A stretch of DNA of 64,000 nucleotides, taken from assembly GCF_030464885.1 (NCBI RefSeq), contig NZ_JALPRJ010000042.1, positions 1 through 64,000 of the forward strand. The letters run 5' to 3'. Under the pieces are notes generated by a model. It had not been told where the DNA came from. It made no database searches and saw only the letters and a program-made list of their open reading frames with translations. This DNA comes from Caballeronia sp. SEWSISQ10-4 2 (GTDB lineage Bacteria; Pseudomonadota; Gammaproteobacteria; Burkholderiales; Burkholderiaceae). Of this stretch, positions 8,203 through 17,798 are shown piece by piece; positions within the stretch are counted from its first letter, which is position 1; each line of letters starts with the position of its first letter. The translations under genes and the position numbers were made by a program.

Positions 8203-9042
8203 ATGAGCAAAGTCTGGTTCATCACAGGAGCTGGCAGCGGGATCGGCGCCAACGCTGCCAAAGCTGCGCTGGCGGCCGGCGACCGCGTCGTCGCCACAGC
8301 CAGGAACATACCGAAACTGCGCAATGCTTTAGGCGACGCCACGCACGACAACCTGGCGCTCCTGCAACTGGACGTCTCTGACGAGGCGCAAGCAACTACC
8401 GCCATCGAGCAGGCGGTCAACAGGTTCGGCCGGATCGACGTGGTCTTGAACAATGCCGGCTACAGCCTGCTGGGCAATTATGAGGAATTGGAAACGCAGG
8501 ATATTCAACGCCTGTTCGCGACCAACTTCTGGGGCGTAAGCAACGTGATGCGGGCGGCGCTGCCGGTCATGCGCAAGCAGCGCTCCGGGCACATCATCAA
8601 CATCAGCTCCGTGGCAGGCGCCGTCGGCATGATGCACTGCGGCGCCTACAGCGCGAGCAAGTTCGCCGTGGAGGGCTTGTCGCTTGCCGTGGCCGAGGAA
8701 GTCGGGAAGTTCGGGATCAAGGTCACGGTGGTGGAGCCGGGATTCTTCCGCACGGACCTGCTGGACGTGGCCAACGTCAGGTGGCCGAACACGCGTATCG
8801 ACGATTACGCTGCGGCCGAGGTCAGCGCCCAAGAGATGTGGTCTCCCTACGCCGGCAAGCAGCCGGGCGATCCTGAGAAGCTCGGCCAAGTCCTCGTGAA
8901 GCTCGCCGATATGGAGATCCCGCCGCGGATGTTCGTGGCAGGGAGCGACGCAATCGCCGCGGTTGCGCCGGTTGTTGAGGCTCGACTGAAGGCCGTGTAT
9001 GCCCTCGAGGAACTTTCCAAGTCGACCGACGGCAGCTTCTGA
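8203..9042 (+). CDS. Short-chain dehydrogenase/reductase (SDR)
   Basis: A 279-residue classical SDR. The cofactor motif TGAGSGIG occupies residues 8-15, the NNAG motif appears in DVVLNNAGYS, and the catalytic pair is Y149 and K153 in GAYSASKFA, with the upstream Ser in NISSVAG. The start at 8203 follows CGGAGTGCGCC; a longer frame runs back into the lysR gene but lacks a site. It probably oxidises or reduces a small alcohol or ketone with NAD(P)(H). It is divergent from lysR and 56 bp upstream of the iorA-like gene, so it may be co-transcribed with the molybdenum hydroxylase. Confidence 0.92.
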   Translation: MSKVWFITGAGSGIGANAAKAALAAGDRVVATARNIPKLRNALGDATHDNLALLQLDVSDEAQATTAIEQAVNRFGRIDVVLNNAGYSLLGNYEELETQDIQRLFATNFWGVSNVMRAALPVMRKQRSGHIINISSVAGAVGMMHCGAYSASKFAVEGLSLAVAEEVGKFGIKVTVVEPGFFRTDLLDVANVRWPNTRIDDYAAAEVSAQEMWSPYAGKQPGDPEKLGQVLVKLADMEIPPRMFVAGSDAIAAVAPVVEARLKAVYALEELSKSTDGSF

Positions 9043-9098
9043 TCACGACCCCGACGGCTCTTCCGATCCTTGATTCCCCGACCTGCGGAGAACTGAAC

Positions 9099-9572
9099 AT
9101 GAGCGCGCTGAACGTCAACGGCCGTGAGCACACAATCGACGCCGACCCCGGCACCCCCGTCCTCTGGGTCCTGCGCGACATGCTGGGCATGACCGGCACC
9201 AAATTCGGCTGCGGAGCTGCGCTGTGCGGCGCCTGCACCGTGCATCTGGATGGCCAGGCCATCCGCTCCTGCGTCACGCCCATCTCTGCCGCCGAGGGCA
9301 AGAAGATCACCACCATAGAAGCCGTCACGGACGGCAGCGACCGGGTCGGCGCCGCTGTGCATAAAGCCTGGGTCAAGCACGACGTGCCGCAGTGCGGCTA
9401 CTGCCAGAGCGGCCAGATCATGAGCGCTACCGCCTTCCTCAAATCGCAGCCCCGCGGCAAGCAACCCAGTGCTGCCGAGATCGACTCGGCCATGGCGGGC
9501 AACATCTGCCGCTGTGGCACCTACGCCCGTATCCGCGCCGCGGTAGCCGATGCCGCCAAAGCCCTCGCCTGA
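9099..9572 (+). CDS. (2Fe-2S) subunit of molybdenum hydroxylase (isoquinoline 1-oxidoreductase alpha type)
   Basis: A 157-residue electron-transfer subunit with two 2Fe-2S domains. The plant-ferredoxin-like cluster ligands are in GCGAALCGACTVHLDG, and the C-terminal helical domain binds the second cluster with CGYCQSGQ and NICRCGTYARIR. This subunit passes electrons from the molybdopterin subunit to an acceptor. GGAG lies upstream of the ATG. The partner large subunit starts 10 bp downstream, and a cytochrome c gene follows, so electrons probably leave via periplasmic cytochrome c. Confidence 0.93.
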   Translation: MSALNVNGREHTIDADPGTPVLWVLRDMLGMTGTKFGCGAALCGACTVHLDGQAIRSCVTPISAAEGKKITTIEAVTDGSDRVGAAVHKAWVKHDVPQCGYCQSGQIMSATAFLKSQPRGKQPSAAEIDSAMAGNICRCGTYARIRAAVADAAKALA

Positions 9573-9582
9573 AGGAGCTGCC

Positions 9583-11829
9583 ATGTTGCCCAATGTCGAC
9601 TACAGCGAAATGCCGCGCGCTCTGCAGTACATGCTGGCCCGGGGCCAAACCGACGAACCCGCCACGATGCCTCGTCGCAGCTTCCTGAAGCTGGCCGGTG
9701 TCGCCGGGCTCGCCCTCGGTGCATTTCCCTACCTGGCAACGGCACAGACAAACGGTGCCGGCCAGGCGGCCAGCGCGCTCAAGCCAACGCAACAGCCGTC
9801 GGCCTTCGTGCAGATTGCATCCAACGGTGAGGTCATGGTTACCGTCAACCGGCTGGAGTTCGGCCAGGGCGTGCAGACTGCGTTGCCGATGATTCTGGCC
9901 GAGGAGCTGGACGCGGACTGGAGTCTCGTGCGCAGCCAGCACGGCTCGAACGACGCTGCCTACGTCGACCCGCTCTTCGGCATTCACCTCACCGGCGGTT
10001 CCCATTCAGTCAAGAACAGCTTCACGCAGTACCGCGAGCTCGGCGCACGCGCCAGAGCCATGCTGCTGGGTACCGCTGCAGCGCGCTGGAACGTGGACGT
10101 GACGACCCTGCACACGCAGGCTGGCACGGTGCTCGGCCCCGGTGGCCGCAAGCTGGGTTACGGCGAGCTGGCCGAAGCTGCGATGGCCCTTCCCGTACCC
10201 GAGAAGGTCACGCTGAAAGATCCCAAGGATTTCCGCCTCATCGGCCGCCCCACTGCGCGCCTCGACGCGCGTGCCAAGAGCAGCGGGCGGCAGAACTTCG
10301 GTATCGACGTTCACCTGCCCGGTCAGTTGACGGCCGTGGTGGCGCGTCCGCCGGTGTTCGGCGCCCGCCTGGCCTCGGTGGACGACAGCGCGGCGCGCGC
10401 CGTCAAGGGCGTGAAGACTGTGCTGCGCGTGCCGCTGGATCGCGGCGCCGAAGGCGTGGCCGTGGTTGCCGACGGCTACTGGCCGGCGAAGCAAGGACGC
10501 GACGCGCTGAAGTTACAGTGGGACACAGCCGCCGTCGAGAAGCTGGACAGCGAACGGCAACTGGTCGAATACCGCGAACTGGCCGGCCGCCCCGGCCCGC
10601 GCCAGTTCGACGCCGACATGGCGCCACTGACCACGGCACCCCGGCAACTGGAAGCCGAGTTCGTATTCCCCTACCTGGCACACGCGGCGATGGAGCCGCT
10701 CAACTGCACCGTTGCGCTCGGCGACGGGCGCGCCGAGCTGTGGACCGGCTCCCAGTGCCCCGGCCTGGATGGTGCCGCGGCCGCGCGCGTGCTAGGTATC
10801 AAGCCCGAGCAGGTGGTGGTGCATGTGCAGATGACGGGCGGCGGCTTCGGCCGGCGGTTCTCGAGCGGTAGCGACTTCGTGGTCGAGGCCTGCGAGATCG
10901 CCAAGGCTGCTCGTACCGCTGGCTTGAATGCGCCGGTGCGCACGCTCTGGAGCCGCGAGGACGACATGCGGGGCGGCTACTACCGTCCGATGCACTTGCA
11001 CCGCGCACGCATCGGCTTTGATGAGCGTGGCAAGGTGCTGGCTTGGGACCACGTCATCGTCGGCCAGTCGATCACTACAGGTTCCGTGTTCGAACAGTTC
11101 CAGGTGAAGAACGGTATCGACGCTACTACGACGGAGGGCATGCGCGATCCCTACCCGCTGCCGATGCGGCTGACCGTGCATCACCCTAAGCCGAATGTGC
11201 CGGTGCTGTGGTGGCGTAGCGTGGGTTCGACCCACACCGGCTTCGTGATGGAGACGTTGATCGACGAGATCGCCCGCAGCACGAAGCAGGATCCGGTGGC
11301 CTACCGGATGCAGCTCTTCGGCGACAAGCACGCGCGCCATCGCGCCGCGCTGCAGCTGGCGGTGGACAAGAGCGGCTACGGCAAGCAGTCTTTGCCCGCC
11401 GGCCGCGCCTGGGGCGTGGCAGTGCACGAGTCCTTCGAATCCGTGGTGGCCTACGTAGTGGAAGCGTCGGTGCAGGACGGCAAGCCTGTGCTGCACCGCG
11501 TGACCGCCGGGGTGCACTGCAACCTGGCGGTCAACCCGCGCACCGTGGAAGCGCAGGTGCAGGGTGCGGCGGTCATGGGTCTGTCGATGTGTCTGCCGGG
11601 TGCCGCCATCACATTTAAGGATGGCGAAGTGCAGCAGAGCAACTTCGGCAACTTCGCCGTGGCACGCATGACCGACATGCCGGAGTTCGAGGTTCACATC
11701 GTGCCCAGCGCCGAGCCGCCGACGGGCATGGGCGAGCCTGGCCTGCCGCCGCTGGCCCCCGCCTTCGCGAACGCGATCACGCATTTGACCGGCAAGCCGC
11801 TGCGCCAACTGCCCTTCAGCCTGGTGTAG
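9583..11829 (+). CDS. Molybdopterin-binding aldehyde/heterocycle oxidoreductase large subunit (IorB-like), Tat-exported
   Basis: A 748-residue subunit of the xanthine-oxidase family, isoquinoline 1-oxidoreductase beta type. A twin-arginine signal PRRSFLKLAGVAGLALG lies near residues 29-45, so the complex is likely periplasmic, and the 2Fe-2S subunit would be co-exported. Cofactor-binding motifs include FGQGVQTALPM, GGSHSVKN, GGGFGRRF and the C-terminal MGEPGLPPLAPA loop that carries the catalytic Glu. The start at 9583 follows GAAGGAG. The substrate may be an aldehyde or N-heterocycle and cannot be fixed from sequence. A second, related pair is at 62157-64000. Confidence 0.93.
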   Translation: MLPNVDYSEMPRALQYMLARGQTDEPATMPRRSFLKLAGVAGLALGAFPYLATAQTNGAGQAASALKPTQQPSAFVQIASNGEVMVTVNRLEFGQGVQTALPMILAEELDADWSLVRSQHGSNDAAYVDPLFGIHLTGGSHSVKNSFTQYRELGARARAMLLGTAAARWNVDVTTLHTQAGTVLGPGGRKLGYGELAEAAMALPVPEKVTLKDPKDFRLIGRPTARLDARAKSSGRQNFGIDVHLPGQLTAVVARPPVFGARLASVDDSAARAVKGVKTVLRVPLDRGAEGVAVVADGYWPAKQGRDALKLQWDTAAVEKLDSERQLVEYRELAGRPGPRQFDADMAPLTTAPRQLEAEFVFPYLAHAAMEPLNCTVALGDGRAELWTGSQCPGLDGAAAARVLGIKPEQVVVHVQMTGGGFGRRFSSGSDFVVEACEIAKAARTAGLNAPVRTLWSREDDMRGGYYRPMHLHRARIGFDERGKVLAWDHVIVGQSITTGSVFEQFQVKNGIDATTTEGMRDPYPLPMRLTVHHPKPNVPVLWWRSVGSTHTGFVMETLIDEIARSTKQDPVAYRMQLFGDKHARHRAALQLAVDKSGYGKQSLPAGRAWGVAVHESFESVVAYVVEASVQDGKPVLHRVTAGVHCNLAVNPRTVEAQVQGAAVMGLSMCLPGAAITFKDGEVQQSNFGNFAVARMTDMPEFEVHIVPSAEPPTGMGEPGLPPLAPAFANAITHLTGKPLRQLPFSLV

Positions 11830-11906
11830 GTGAGCATGAAGGCCGCGGGCGCACGGCCTTCGGCAGTGTCTGCCGAAGCCGCAATTCCATAGAGGATGAA
11901 ACAGAC

Positions 11907-12284
11907 ATGACCGGAGATTGGAAACAGCGCCCCAGCGCTGAGCGCATCACAGCCAGCCAGCGCTCCTTGGTGGCCTCTCTCGTTGTAGCGCTGGGTATCT
12001 GCGTGAGTGTCGCCTGGCCGGCCCGCGTAGTGGCCAGCCAGGCGTTGGCACAGAAGTACGGATGCGTCGGATGCCACCAAGCCACGGCTAAAGTAGTTGG
12101 TCCATCTTGGAAGGATATCGGGGCAAGGTACGGCGAGGGAAAAGTAACTGCCGCACAGTTGGCCGCGAGTATCAAGGACGGCGGCTCAGGAAAGTGGGGC
12201 ACGATACCCATGCCGCCGCAAACCTCGATCCCCGATGCCGATCTGCAGTCGCTTGCGCGATGGGTGCTCGACGGCGCCAAGTGA
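11907..12284 (+). CDS. Monoheme c-type cytochrome
   Basis: A 125-residue protein with an N-terminal hydrophobic export segment (about residues 21-45, LVASLVVALGICVSVAWPA) and a single heme site CVGCH near residue 53. The likely axial Met is in GTIPMPPQ. The length and fold pattern resemble the cytochrome c551/c552 class. It lies 77 bp after the large hydroxylase subunit on the same strand, so it is the likely electron acceptor of that enzyme. Confidence 0.9.
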   Translation: MTGDWKQRPSAERITASQRSLVASLVVALGICVSVAWPARVVASQALAQKYGCVGCHQATAKVVGPSWKDIGARYGEGKVTAAQLAASIKDGGSGKWGTIPMPPQTSIPDADLQSLARWVLDGAK

Positions 12285-12439
12285 CGGCGTAAGAAAGCAT
12301 CGCCTCCGGTCCTTCGGGCTAGCCGATGGCGCACTGCACGGGGTTGTTGAGCGGTTAGTCTGGGTGGTTAATATCTTTTAACACTACCGATAAATCCGCT
12401 CAACAGCACACAAGCCAGCTTTTGGAGTCTACGACGCCA

Positions 12440-12477
12440 AAACCGCCCGGCGGGACCACTGCGGGTCCACGCCGGGC
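12440..12477 (-). terminator. Intrinsic terminator of the SDR gene
   Basis: GCCCGGCGGGACC (12445-12457) and GGTCCACGCCGGGC (12464-12477) pair with a single bulge. Read on the minus strand, the stem is followed by GGTTTTGG, a short U-tract. It lies just 3' of the minus-strand SDR gene ending at 12495. Confidence 0.65.
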
Positions 12478-12494
12478 AGAATCATCCGTCCAGA

Positions 12495-13241
12495 TCAGCG
12501 CATGCCGCCACTCGCGACAACGTGTTCGCCCGTCATCCAGCGCGCGTCGTCCGACGCAAGAAACACTGCAATCGACGCGATGTCATCCGGCTGGCCCACC
12601 CGGCCAAGCGGCGTCTGGCTGAGCGCCCACGCTTCAAGGTCAGACCCGATTATCCCTGCGCTCTCAGTACCCTCGGTCACCACTACGCCGGGATTGATTG
12701 AGTTCACGCGAATTTTCCTCGGCCCGAGTTCGCGCGCGAGCACGCCGGTGATCGCATCGACCGCGCCTTTCGTGCCGCTATAGACAGCACTTGCCGGCGG
12801 CGTAATGCTGCTGACGACCGAACTGACATTGATAATGCTTGCTCCCTCGCCGAGATGGCGCACGGCGGCCTGCGTGGTGAGCAGCACGCCTAATACGTTG
12901 GTATTGAACTGTTTGTGGAAGTGTTCTTCGGTGATCTCTTCGATAGGCGAGAACTCGTAGACTCCTGAATTGTTGACGAGGACGTCGAGGCGCCCAAACG
13001 TTTCGATGGCCGCGTTGACAATGCCTTGCGCGTCCGCCGCCTTCGAAACATCGCCGCCAACAGCAACTGCCTTACCGTCGGCCGCGATAATCGCTGCGAC
13101 AACGGCATCGGCGCCGGCCTTGCTGCTTGCATAGTTGACCACCACCGAAGCGCCCTCTGCTGCGAGTGCCTTGGCAATCGCGGCGCCAATACCCTTGGAC
13201 GCACCCGTGACGACGGCTACCTTACCTGCGAGTTTGCTCAT
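12495..13241 (-). CDS. Short-chain dehydrogenase/reductase (FabG-like SDR)
   Basis: A 248-residue classical SDR. Cofactor motif TGASKGIG (residues 12-19), NNSG in place of the usual NNAG, catalytic Ser in INVSSVVSS, and Y154/K158 in AVYSGTKGAV. The C-terminus GQPDDIASIAVFLASDDARWMTG is typical of 3-oxoacyl-ACP-reductase-like SDRs. The start at 13241 gives MSKLAGKVAVVTG and follows GGAAAC. It stands alone, with a terminator downstream and a 248-bp gap before the Ni/Co permease gene. The substrate is unknown. Confidence 0.92.
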   Translation of the reverse strand: MSKLAGKVAVVTGASKGIGAAIAKALAAEGASVVVNYASSKAGADAVVAAIIAADGKAVAVGGDVSKAADAQGIVNAAIETFGRLDVLVNNSGVYEFSPIEEITEEHFHKQFNTNVLGVLLTTQAAVRHLGEGASIINVSSVVSSITPPASAVYSGTKGAVDAITGVLARELGPRKIRVNSINPGVVVTEGTESAGIIGSDLEAWALSQTPLGRVGQPDDIASIAVFLASDDARWMTGEHVVASGGMR

Positions 13242-13489
13242 GATCGTTTCCTTGAAGAGATTGGGTACCGTGGAAAATGACTGGCTGTTTCTGGAACCAA
13301 TCGGCTTGCGTTGGTGCAAATGTAGACATCTCTTCAGCCGCGATAAAGCGGCGGAAAACGAATTGACTGGCGGGATTTGGCGAACAATCGAAGGACAGCC
13401 GTTGTACAGGACGTCCGCTATGCCCGGCGCGGAGTTTGAAAGGAGAATTAAAGGAAATCGGTCCGTGCTGCTGTTTTCTCAACGTGCTT

Positions 13490-14503
13490 TCACTTGTAGA
13501 CCGCCGCGGAAATGGCCCAACTGAGCACAAAAACGCCGACGATTACATAACCAACGGTCCCGAAGTTGTCATTCAAATTACCGATTGCACTCCAGAATAC
13601 GCCGTGTAATTGCCACCTCTCCGCCAAGAGCCCAAGGCCCTCGATACTGCCTACGAAGAAAGCAACGACCACTGACAGTGTCGTGATCGTCATGTTGTAG
13701 TAGAGCTTGCGGATTGGTTTGGTGAACGCCCACCCGTACGCGCCTAACATCAGGATGCTGTCGGTCGTGTCGACCAAGGTCATACCCGCCGTGAACAGGA
13801 CGGGAAAAACCAGGATCGACCAGATCGGCATCCCCCGTGTCGCTCCCGCCGCCGACATTCCCAGCAGTCCGACTTCCGTCGCGGTATCAAAACCAAGGCC
13901 GAATAGAAATCCGAGAAAGTACATGTGCGAGCTTTTAGTCACTAGCCCGAAGAGCGGTTTGAAAATACGCGCAAGAAATCCCCGATCTCCCGTGAGCCTG
14001 TTGATCTCGTCTTCTGCGCAAGGCTCTCCCCTGCGCACACGCTGAAACGCCCGGGCTATCGATCGGAGAACGAACAGGTTCATCGTGGCGATGGCAAAGA
14101 GGAACAGTGTGGAAACGATCGTCCCGATCAGGCCGCCAATTTCCTTCAACCCCGCCAATCGCCCCTCCAAAGCCATTGCCGTCGCCGCTATGCCAACTGA
14201 TGCCAGTACAACGATTGTTGAATGACCGAGCGCGAACATCAAGCCGATGCTGATCGGGCGCTTGCCGGTCTGCATCAGCTTACGTGTCACGTTGTCGATC
14301 GCGGCGATATGGTCGGCATCCACGGCATGCCGGAGGCCGAAAGAATAGGCGAGCAAGCTGGTTCCCAATAGCAAGGGATAGTCGTGAAATGCAATGAACG
14401 CCCAAAGCCACGCTCCCAGATTGAACGCTAGCAATGCCGCATAAAGAACAGCTATTCTGAGGCGCAGCGGGCCGCTTTCTCCCAAGGCTTCCAGCTTCAA
14501 CAT
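13490..14503 (-). CDS. HoxN/NixA-family nickel/cobalt permease
   Basis: A 337-residue membrane protein with about eight hydrophobic segments. The NiCoT signature RHAVDADHIAAIDN (HX4DH, residues 58-65) is intact; two further signatures, LGFDTATEVGLL and the LFTAGMTLVDTTDS region, are also present. It imports Ni2+ into the cytoplasm. It is the last gene of the urease unit and overlaps the end of ureD by 7 bp, so its job is almost certainly supply of nickel for urease. Confidence 0.94.
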   Translation of the reverse strand: MLKLEALGESGPLRLRIAVLYAALLAFNLGAWLWAFIAFHDYPLLLGTSLLAYSFGLRHAVDADHIAAIDNVTRKLMQTGKRPISIGLMFALGHSTIVVLASVGIAATAMALEGRLAGLKEIGGLIGTIVSTLFLFAIATMNLFVLRSIARAFQRVRRGEPCAEDEINRLTGDRGFLARIFKPLFGLVTKSSHMYFLGFLFGLGFDTATEVGLLGMSAAGATRGMPIWSILVFPVLFTAGMTLVDTTDSILMLGAYGWAFTKPIRKLYYNMTITTLSVVVAFFVGSIEGLGLLAERWQLHGVFWSAIGNLNDNFGTVGYVIVGVFVLSWAISAAVYK

Positions 14504-15399
14504 GTCTTCTCCTGAGCAAGTTCACGGCTTGATTTATTGAGCGATGGCAGGTTCGCCCCGCCGACGTTTTGACGCGCCGCGCTCAAGGCCAGGCGCAGGG
14601 TCTTTTGCAGCGATTGGCCATCGTGGGCAAGGACACGCGCGAAGGCACCGCAACTACCGGGTAGTTCGGCGGCGCCTGCGTACACCATCGAATAATCGAG
14701 ACCTTCGTTCTGAAAGACGCGATTCATGCTTCGGGCGATTGCGTCCGCATCACCATCGAGAGTCAATACCAGCAATCCACCATGCGAGCGCCACGGTTGA
14801 GCGATTCCACCGAGCCCCAGCCTGCCCGTCAATTGGCCCTCTATCGTGAATCGGTCCCGTGCGCGAAGCCGGCCTTCCGAGTCCCGGATCGTGAGACACG
14901 TTTCAAGGTGGCCGAAGGCTGTTTCGCGGCCGCCTGGATCGTGAGACAGGTAAGCATCGAGCACGAACACGACAGCGCCGGGATGCAGCATCACGTCGAT
15001 TGCACTGGAAAAAACAGCGTGCGGGAACAGGATGACCGGCTGCGGCACATAATCAAAACGAGCGTGGCGGTGTGCCTCGATATACACGTTTGAAGTGGCT
15101 CGACCTGCTGTCATCGTATGCACGATGGTCGCGGCGGCCGTCGTGACCTGAACTGCCGAATACGCGCCTGTTTCGAATCGTTGGTGCAGGCGATCGTTCT
15201 CGAATATTCCCCCCGACGAGGACTGGACGATAACGCTCGCTTGGGGACAAGCCGGTTCTTCACATTGGAGCAATCGGCCCACGTGAAACGGATAGCCTGC
15301 GCGCTGCTTCGACAGGTACGTTTCACCCGTTGGACTCGCGTCAAAGCGCAGGTCGAGTTGTGCCGTATCTTCAAGGGAACAACGGGATTCAATGAACAT
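14497..15399 (-). CDS. ureD: Urease accessory protein UreD
   Basis: About 300 residues. UreD features are TYLSKQRAGYPFHVGR, QSSSGGIFENDRL and the TTAAATIVHTM segment, followed by the long beta-rich scaffold. UreD binds apo-urease and recruits UreF and UreG for nickel insertion. The start at 15399 overlaps the ureG stop by 11 bp, which suggests coupling; an in-frame start at 15441 lies deeper inside ureG. The protein is at the 3' end of the cluster rather than first as in the usual ureDABC order. Confidence 0.92.
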   Translation of the reverse strand: MFIESRCSLEDTAQLDLRFDASPTGETYLSKQRAGYPFHVGRLLQCEEPACPQASVIVQSSSGGIFENDRLHQRFETGAYSAVQVTTAAATIVHTMTAGRATSNVYIEAHRHARFDYVPQPVILFPHAVFSSAIDVMLHPGAVVFVLDAYLSHDPGGRETAFGHLETCLTIRDSEGRLRARDRFTIEGQLTGRLGLGGIAQPWRSHGGLLVLTLDGDADAIARSMNRVFQNEGLDYSMVYAGAAELPGSCGAFARVLAHDGQSLQKTLRLALSAARQNVGGANLPSLNKSSRELAQEKTC

Positions 15400-16066
15400 C
15401 GAACAGGACTTTCTCAATGATCTCGTCGACCACGGCGTCAACGCCGTCCCCTGTCGCGCAATTTGTCAACGTCACCGCCCGTTGGTTTCGCACCTCTCTT
15501 GCTTCCGCCACCATCCGCTCCAGGTTCACGCCAACATACTGTGCGAGATCAAACTTGTTGATGACCAGCAGATCGCATGAGATGACTCCCAGCCCTCGTT
15601 TGCGAGGGATGTCGTCACCTGCCGCAACGTCGATGACGAAGAGCCAGTAGTCCACCAGATCCAGGGAGAACGAAGAGGCCAGATTGTCGCCGCCGGATTC
15701 GATCAGGACTAGCTGAAGTCCCGCATAACGCTCGTCGAGCGAATCGGCAGCCTGCAAATTCAAGGTTGGATCTTCCCGGATGGCCGTGTGCGGGCAAGCG
15801 CCGGTTTCGACAGCCAGCACCCGCTCCGGATCGATCAAGCCGCTGCGCCTGACTCGTTCGGCGTCCTCGCGGGTGACAAGGTCGTTGGTGATGACCGCCA
15901 GGTCAACGCCACGTGCCGCAAAGCGCGGGATGAGTTGCTCTAGCAGGCGCGTCTTGCCTGAACCCACGGGCCCACCGATCCCGACACGCGCAGCCCGAGC
16001 TACTCCCAGCGATGGCTCTGCAACGGTCACTGAATCGAGGGCCAAAGAATGCGAAACGAAACCCAT
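15389..16066 (-). CDS. ureG: Urease accessory GTPase UreG
   Basis: A 225-residue SIMIBI-class GTPase. The P-loop is GGPVGSGKT (residues 31-39). The metal-binding CPH motif appears in VETGACPHTAIREDPTLN, the G3-like ESGGDNLAS follows, and the base motif is INKFDLA. UreG delivers Ni2+ to the urease active site with GTP hydrolysis. The N-terminus is extended by about 25 residues over the shortest homologues and is not His-rich. It follows ureC by 19 bp. Confidence 0.95.
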   Translation of the reverse strand: MGFVSHSLALDSVTVAEPSLGVARAARVGIGGPVGSGKTRLLEQLIPRFAARGVDLAVITNDLVTREDAERVRRSGLIDPERVLAVETGACPHTAIREDPTLNLQAADSLDERYAGLQLVLIESGGDNLASSFSLDLVDYWLFVIDVAAGDDIPRKRGLGVISCDLLVINKFDLAQYVGVNLERMVAEAREVRNQRAVTLTNCATGDGVDAVVDEIIEKVLFDVH

Positions 16067-16085
16067 AGCGAACTTCTCCTCTGGT

Positions 16086-17798
16086 TTAACGCAACATGTA
16101 TCGACGGCTCAAAGGCACTTCACGCGCAGGGTCGCAGCGAATGACCTGACCGTCGATCAGTACATCGAATGTCTGTGGATTGACGCTTATTGCGGGGCAC
16201 GCGTCGTTGTGCAGCATGTCACGCTTGGTCAGCTTGCGAGTCCCGCGAGACGCGACGAGCTTCCGGGAAAGCCCAAGCCGCGCGGCAAGCGCGGATTCAA
16301 TCGCCAGCGGATTGACGAAGTTGACCGCGAGCGTTGCGGGCGCCCGGCCGAACGCGCCCCACTGCGGCCGCAACGCAAGCGGTTCGCACGTCATGAGGGA
16401 TGCAGCGGAGTCGCCCATGACGCCCCAGGCGATGAAACCGCCCTTGACCACGACCTCAGGTTTGACGCCAAAGAACGCCGGCCGCCACAAGACGATGTCC
16501 GCTAACTTACCGTCCTCAAGAGAGCCGACAGTATCGGCAATTCCGAAGGTCCGCGCTGCGTTGATCGTGTACTTGGCGATATAGCGTTTGATCCGCTCAT
16601 TGTCGCCGCGGGCGGACTTCTCTTCCGATAAGCGTCCGCGTTGATCTTTCATTTTCGAGGCAAGCTGCCACGTCCGCGAAATCACTTCATTGATGCGTCC
16701 CATTCCCTGGCTATCCGATCCCAGCATCGAAATCGCGCCCATGTCGTGAAGGACGTCTTCGGCTGATATGGTCTGCGCGCGGATTCGGGACTCTGCAAAT
16801 GCGACATCCTCCGGAACGGCCGGGTTGAGGTGATGGCACACCATGATCATGTCCAGGTGCTCGTCGAACGTATTCACCGTGAACGGGTTGGTCGGGTTCG
16901 TTGATGAGGGAAGGCAATTCATCCGGCCAGCCACCGCGATAATGTCAGGCGCGTGGCCGCCGCCTGCGCCTTCCGTGTGATACATGTGGATGGTCCGATC
17001 CTTCATGGCAGCGACCGTGTCCTCCAGGAATCCCGATTCGTTGAGGGTGTCGGTATGAAGCTGTACCTGGAAATCGTAGTCATCGGCCACCGACAAACAG
17101 GTGTCGATCACCGACGGCGTCGCACCCCAGTCCTCGTGAATTTTCAGACCCAGACAACCACCGCGCAGTTGATCCACAAGCGAGCCGGGTTTGCTGGAAT
17201 TCCCCCGGCCCAGAAAGCCGAAGTTGATCGGCCATTGCTCGGAAGCTTCCATCATTCGCCCGGCGTTCCAGGAACCGCCGCAGTCGATGCCAACCGTGAT
17301 CGGACCCAGCGATCCACCGATAAGGGTGGTCAATCCCGACGAAATCGCGTGCTCGCAAAGCTGGGCGGAATCGAAATGTACGTGGACGTCGATACCGCCG
17401 GGCGTTGCGATCAAACCCTCGGCGTCCTTGACGGTGGTCGCGACGCCGCAGATCAGGCGGGGATGCACACCGTCCATGGTCTGAGGGTTTCCTGCCTTGC
17501 CGATGGCGACAATCCGGCCACCCTTGATACCGATATCGCCTTTAATGACCCCAAGCACCGGATCGATAATCATTGCATTGCAGATCAGCATGTCGAGCGC
17601 GCCGTCCGCGCTGTCGTGGCCTGACATCAGCCCCATGCCGTCACGCAAGGTCTTGCCGCCGCCATGCAGGCATTCATCGCCGGGAACCGCGTAGTCATGC
17701 TCGATTTCAGCCAGCAGCGACGTGTCGCCAAGACGGACCGCGTCACCGGTCGTCGGGCCGAACATCTCCGCATAAGCCTTTCGCGTCATTGTGACCAT
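16086..17798 (-). CDS. ureC: Urease alpha subunit
   Basis: A 570-residue catalytic subunit, full family length. Nickel ligands are H139 and H141 in GGIDVHVHF, the carbamylated lysine is K219 in GLKIHEDWG, further ligands lie in QLHTDTLNE and HTEGAGGGH, and the mobile flap Cys/His are in MVCHHLNP. Some usually conserved stretches differ from common proteobacterial urease: FDSAQLCEHAISSG replaces the familiar IHFICPQQ-type sequence. This suggests a divergent urease lineage. The start codon immediately follows the stop of the fused gamma-beta gene. Confidence 0.95.
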   Translation of the reverse strand: MVTMTRKAYAEMFGPTTGDAVRLGDTSLLAEIEHDYAVPGDECLHGGGKTLRDGMGLMSGHDSADGALDMLICNAMIIDPVLGVIKGDIGIKGGRIVAIGKAGNPQTMDGVHPRLICGVATTVKDAEGLIATPGGIDVHVHFDSAQLCEHAISSGLTTLIGGSLGPITVGIDCGGSWNAGRMMEASEQWPINFGFLGRGNSSKPGSLVDQLRGGCLGLKIHEDWGATPSVIDTCLSVADDYDFQVQLHTDTLNESGFLEDTVAAMKDRTIHMYHTEGAGGGHAPDIIAVAGRMNCLPSSTNPTNPFTVNTFDEHLDMIMVCHHLNPAVPEDVAFAESRIRAQTISAEDVLHDMGAISMLGSDSQGMGRINEVISRTWQLASKMKDQRGRLSEEKSARGDNERIKRYIAKYTINAARTFGIADTVGSLEDGKLADIVLWRPAFFGVKPEVVVKGGFIAWGVMGDSAASLMTCEPLALRPQWGAFGRAPATLAVNFVNPLAIESALAARLGLSRKLVASRGTRKLTKRDMLHNDACPAISVNPQTFDVLIDGQVIRCDPAREVPLSRRYMLR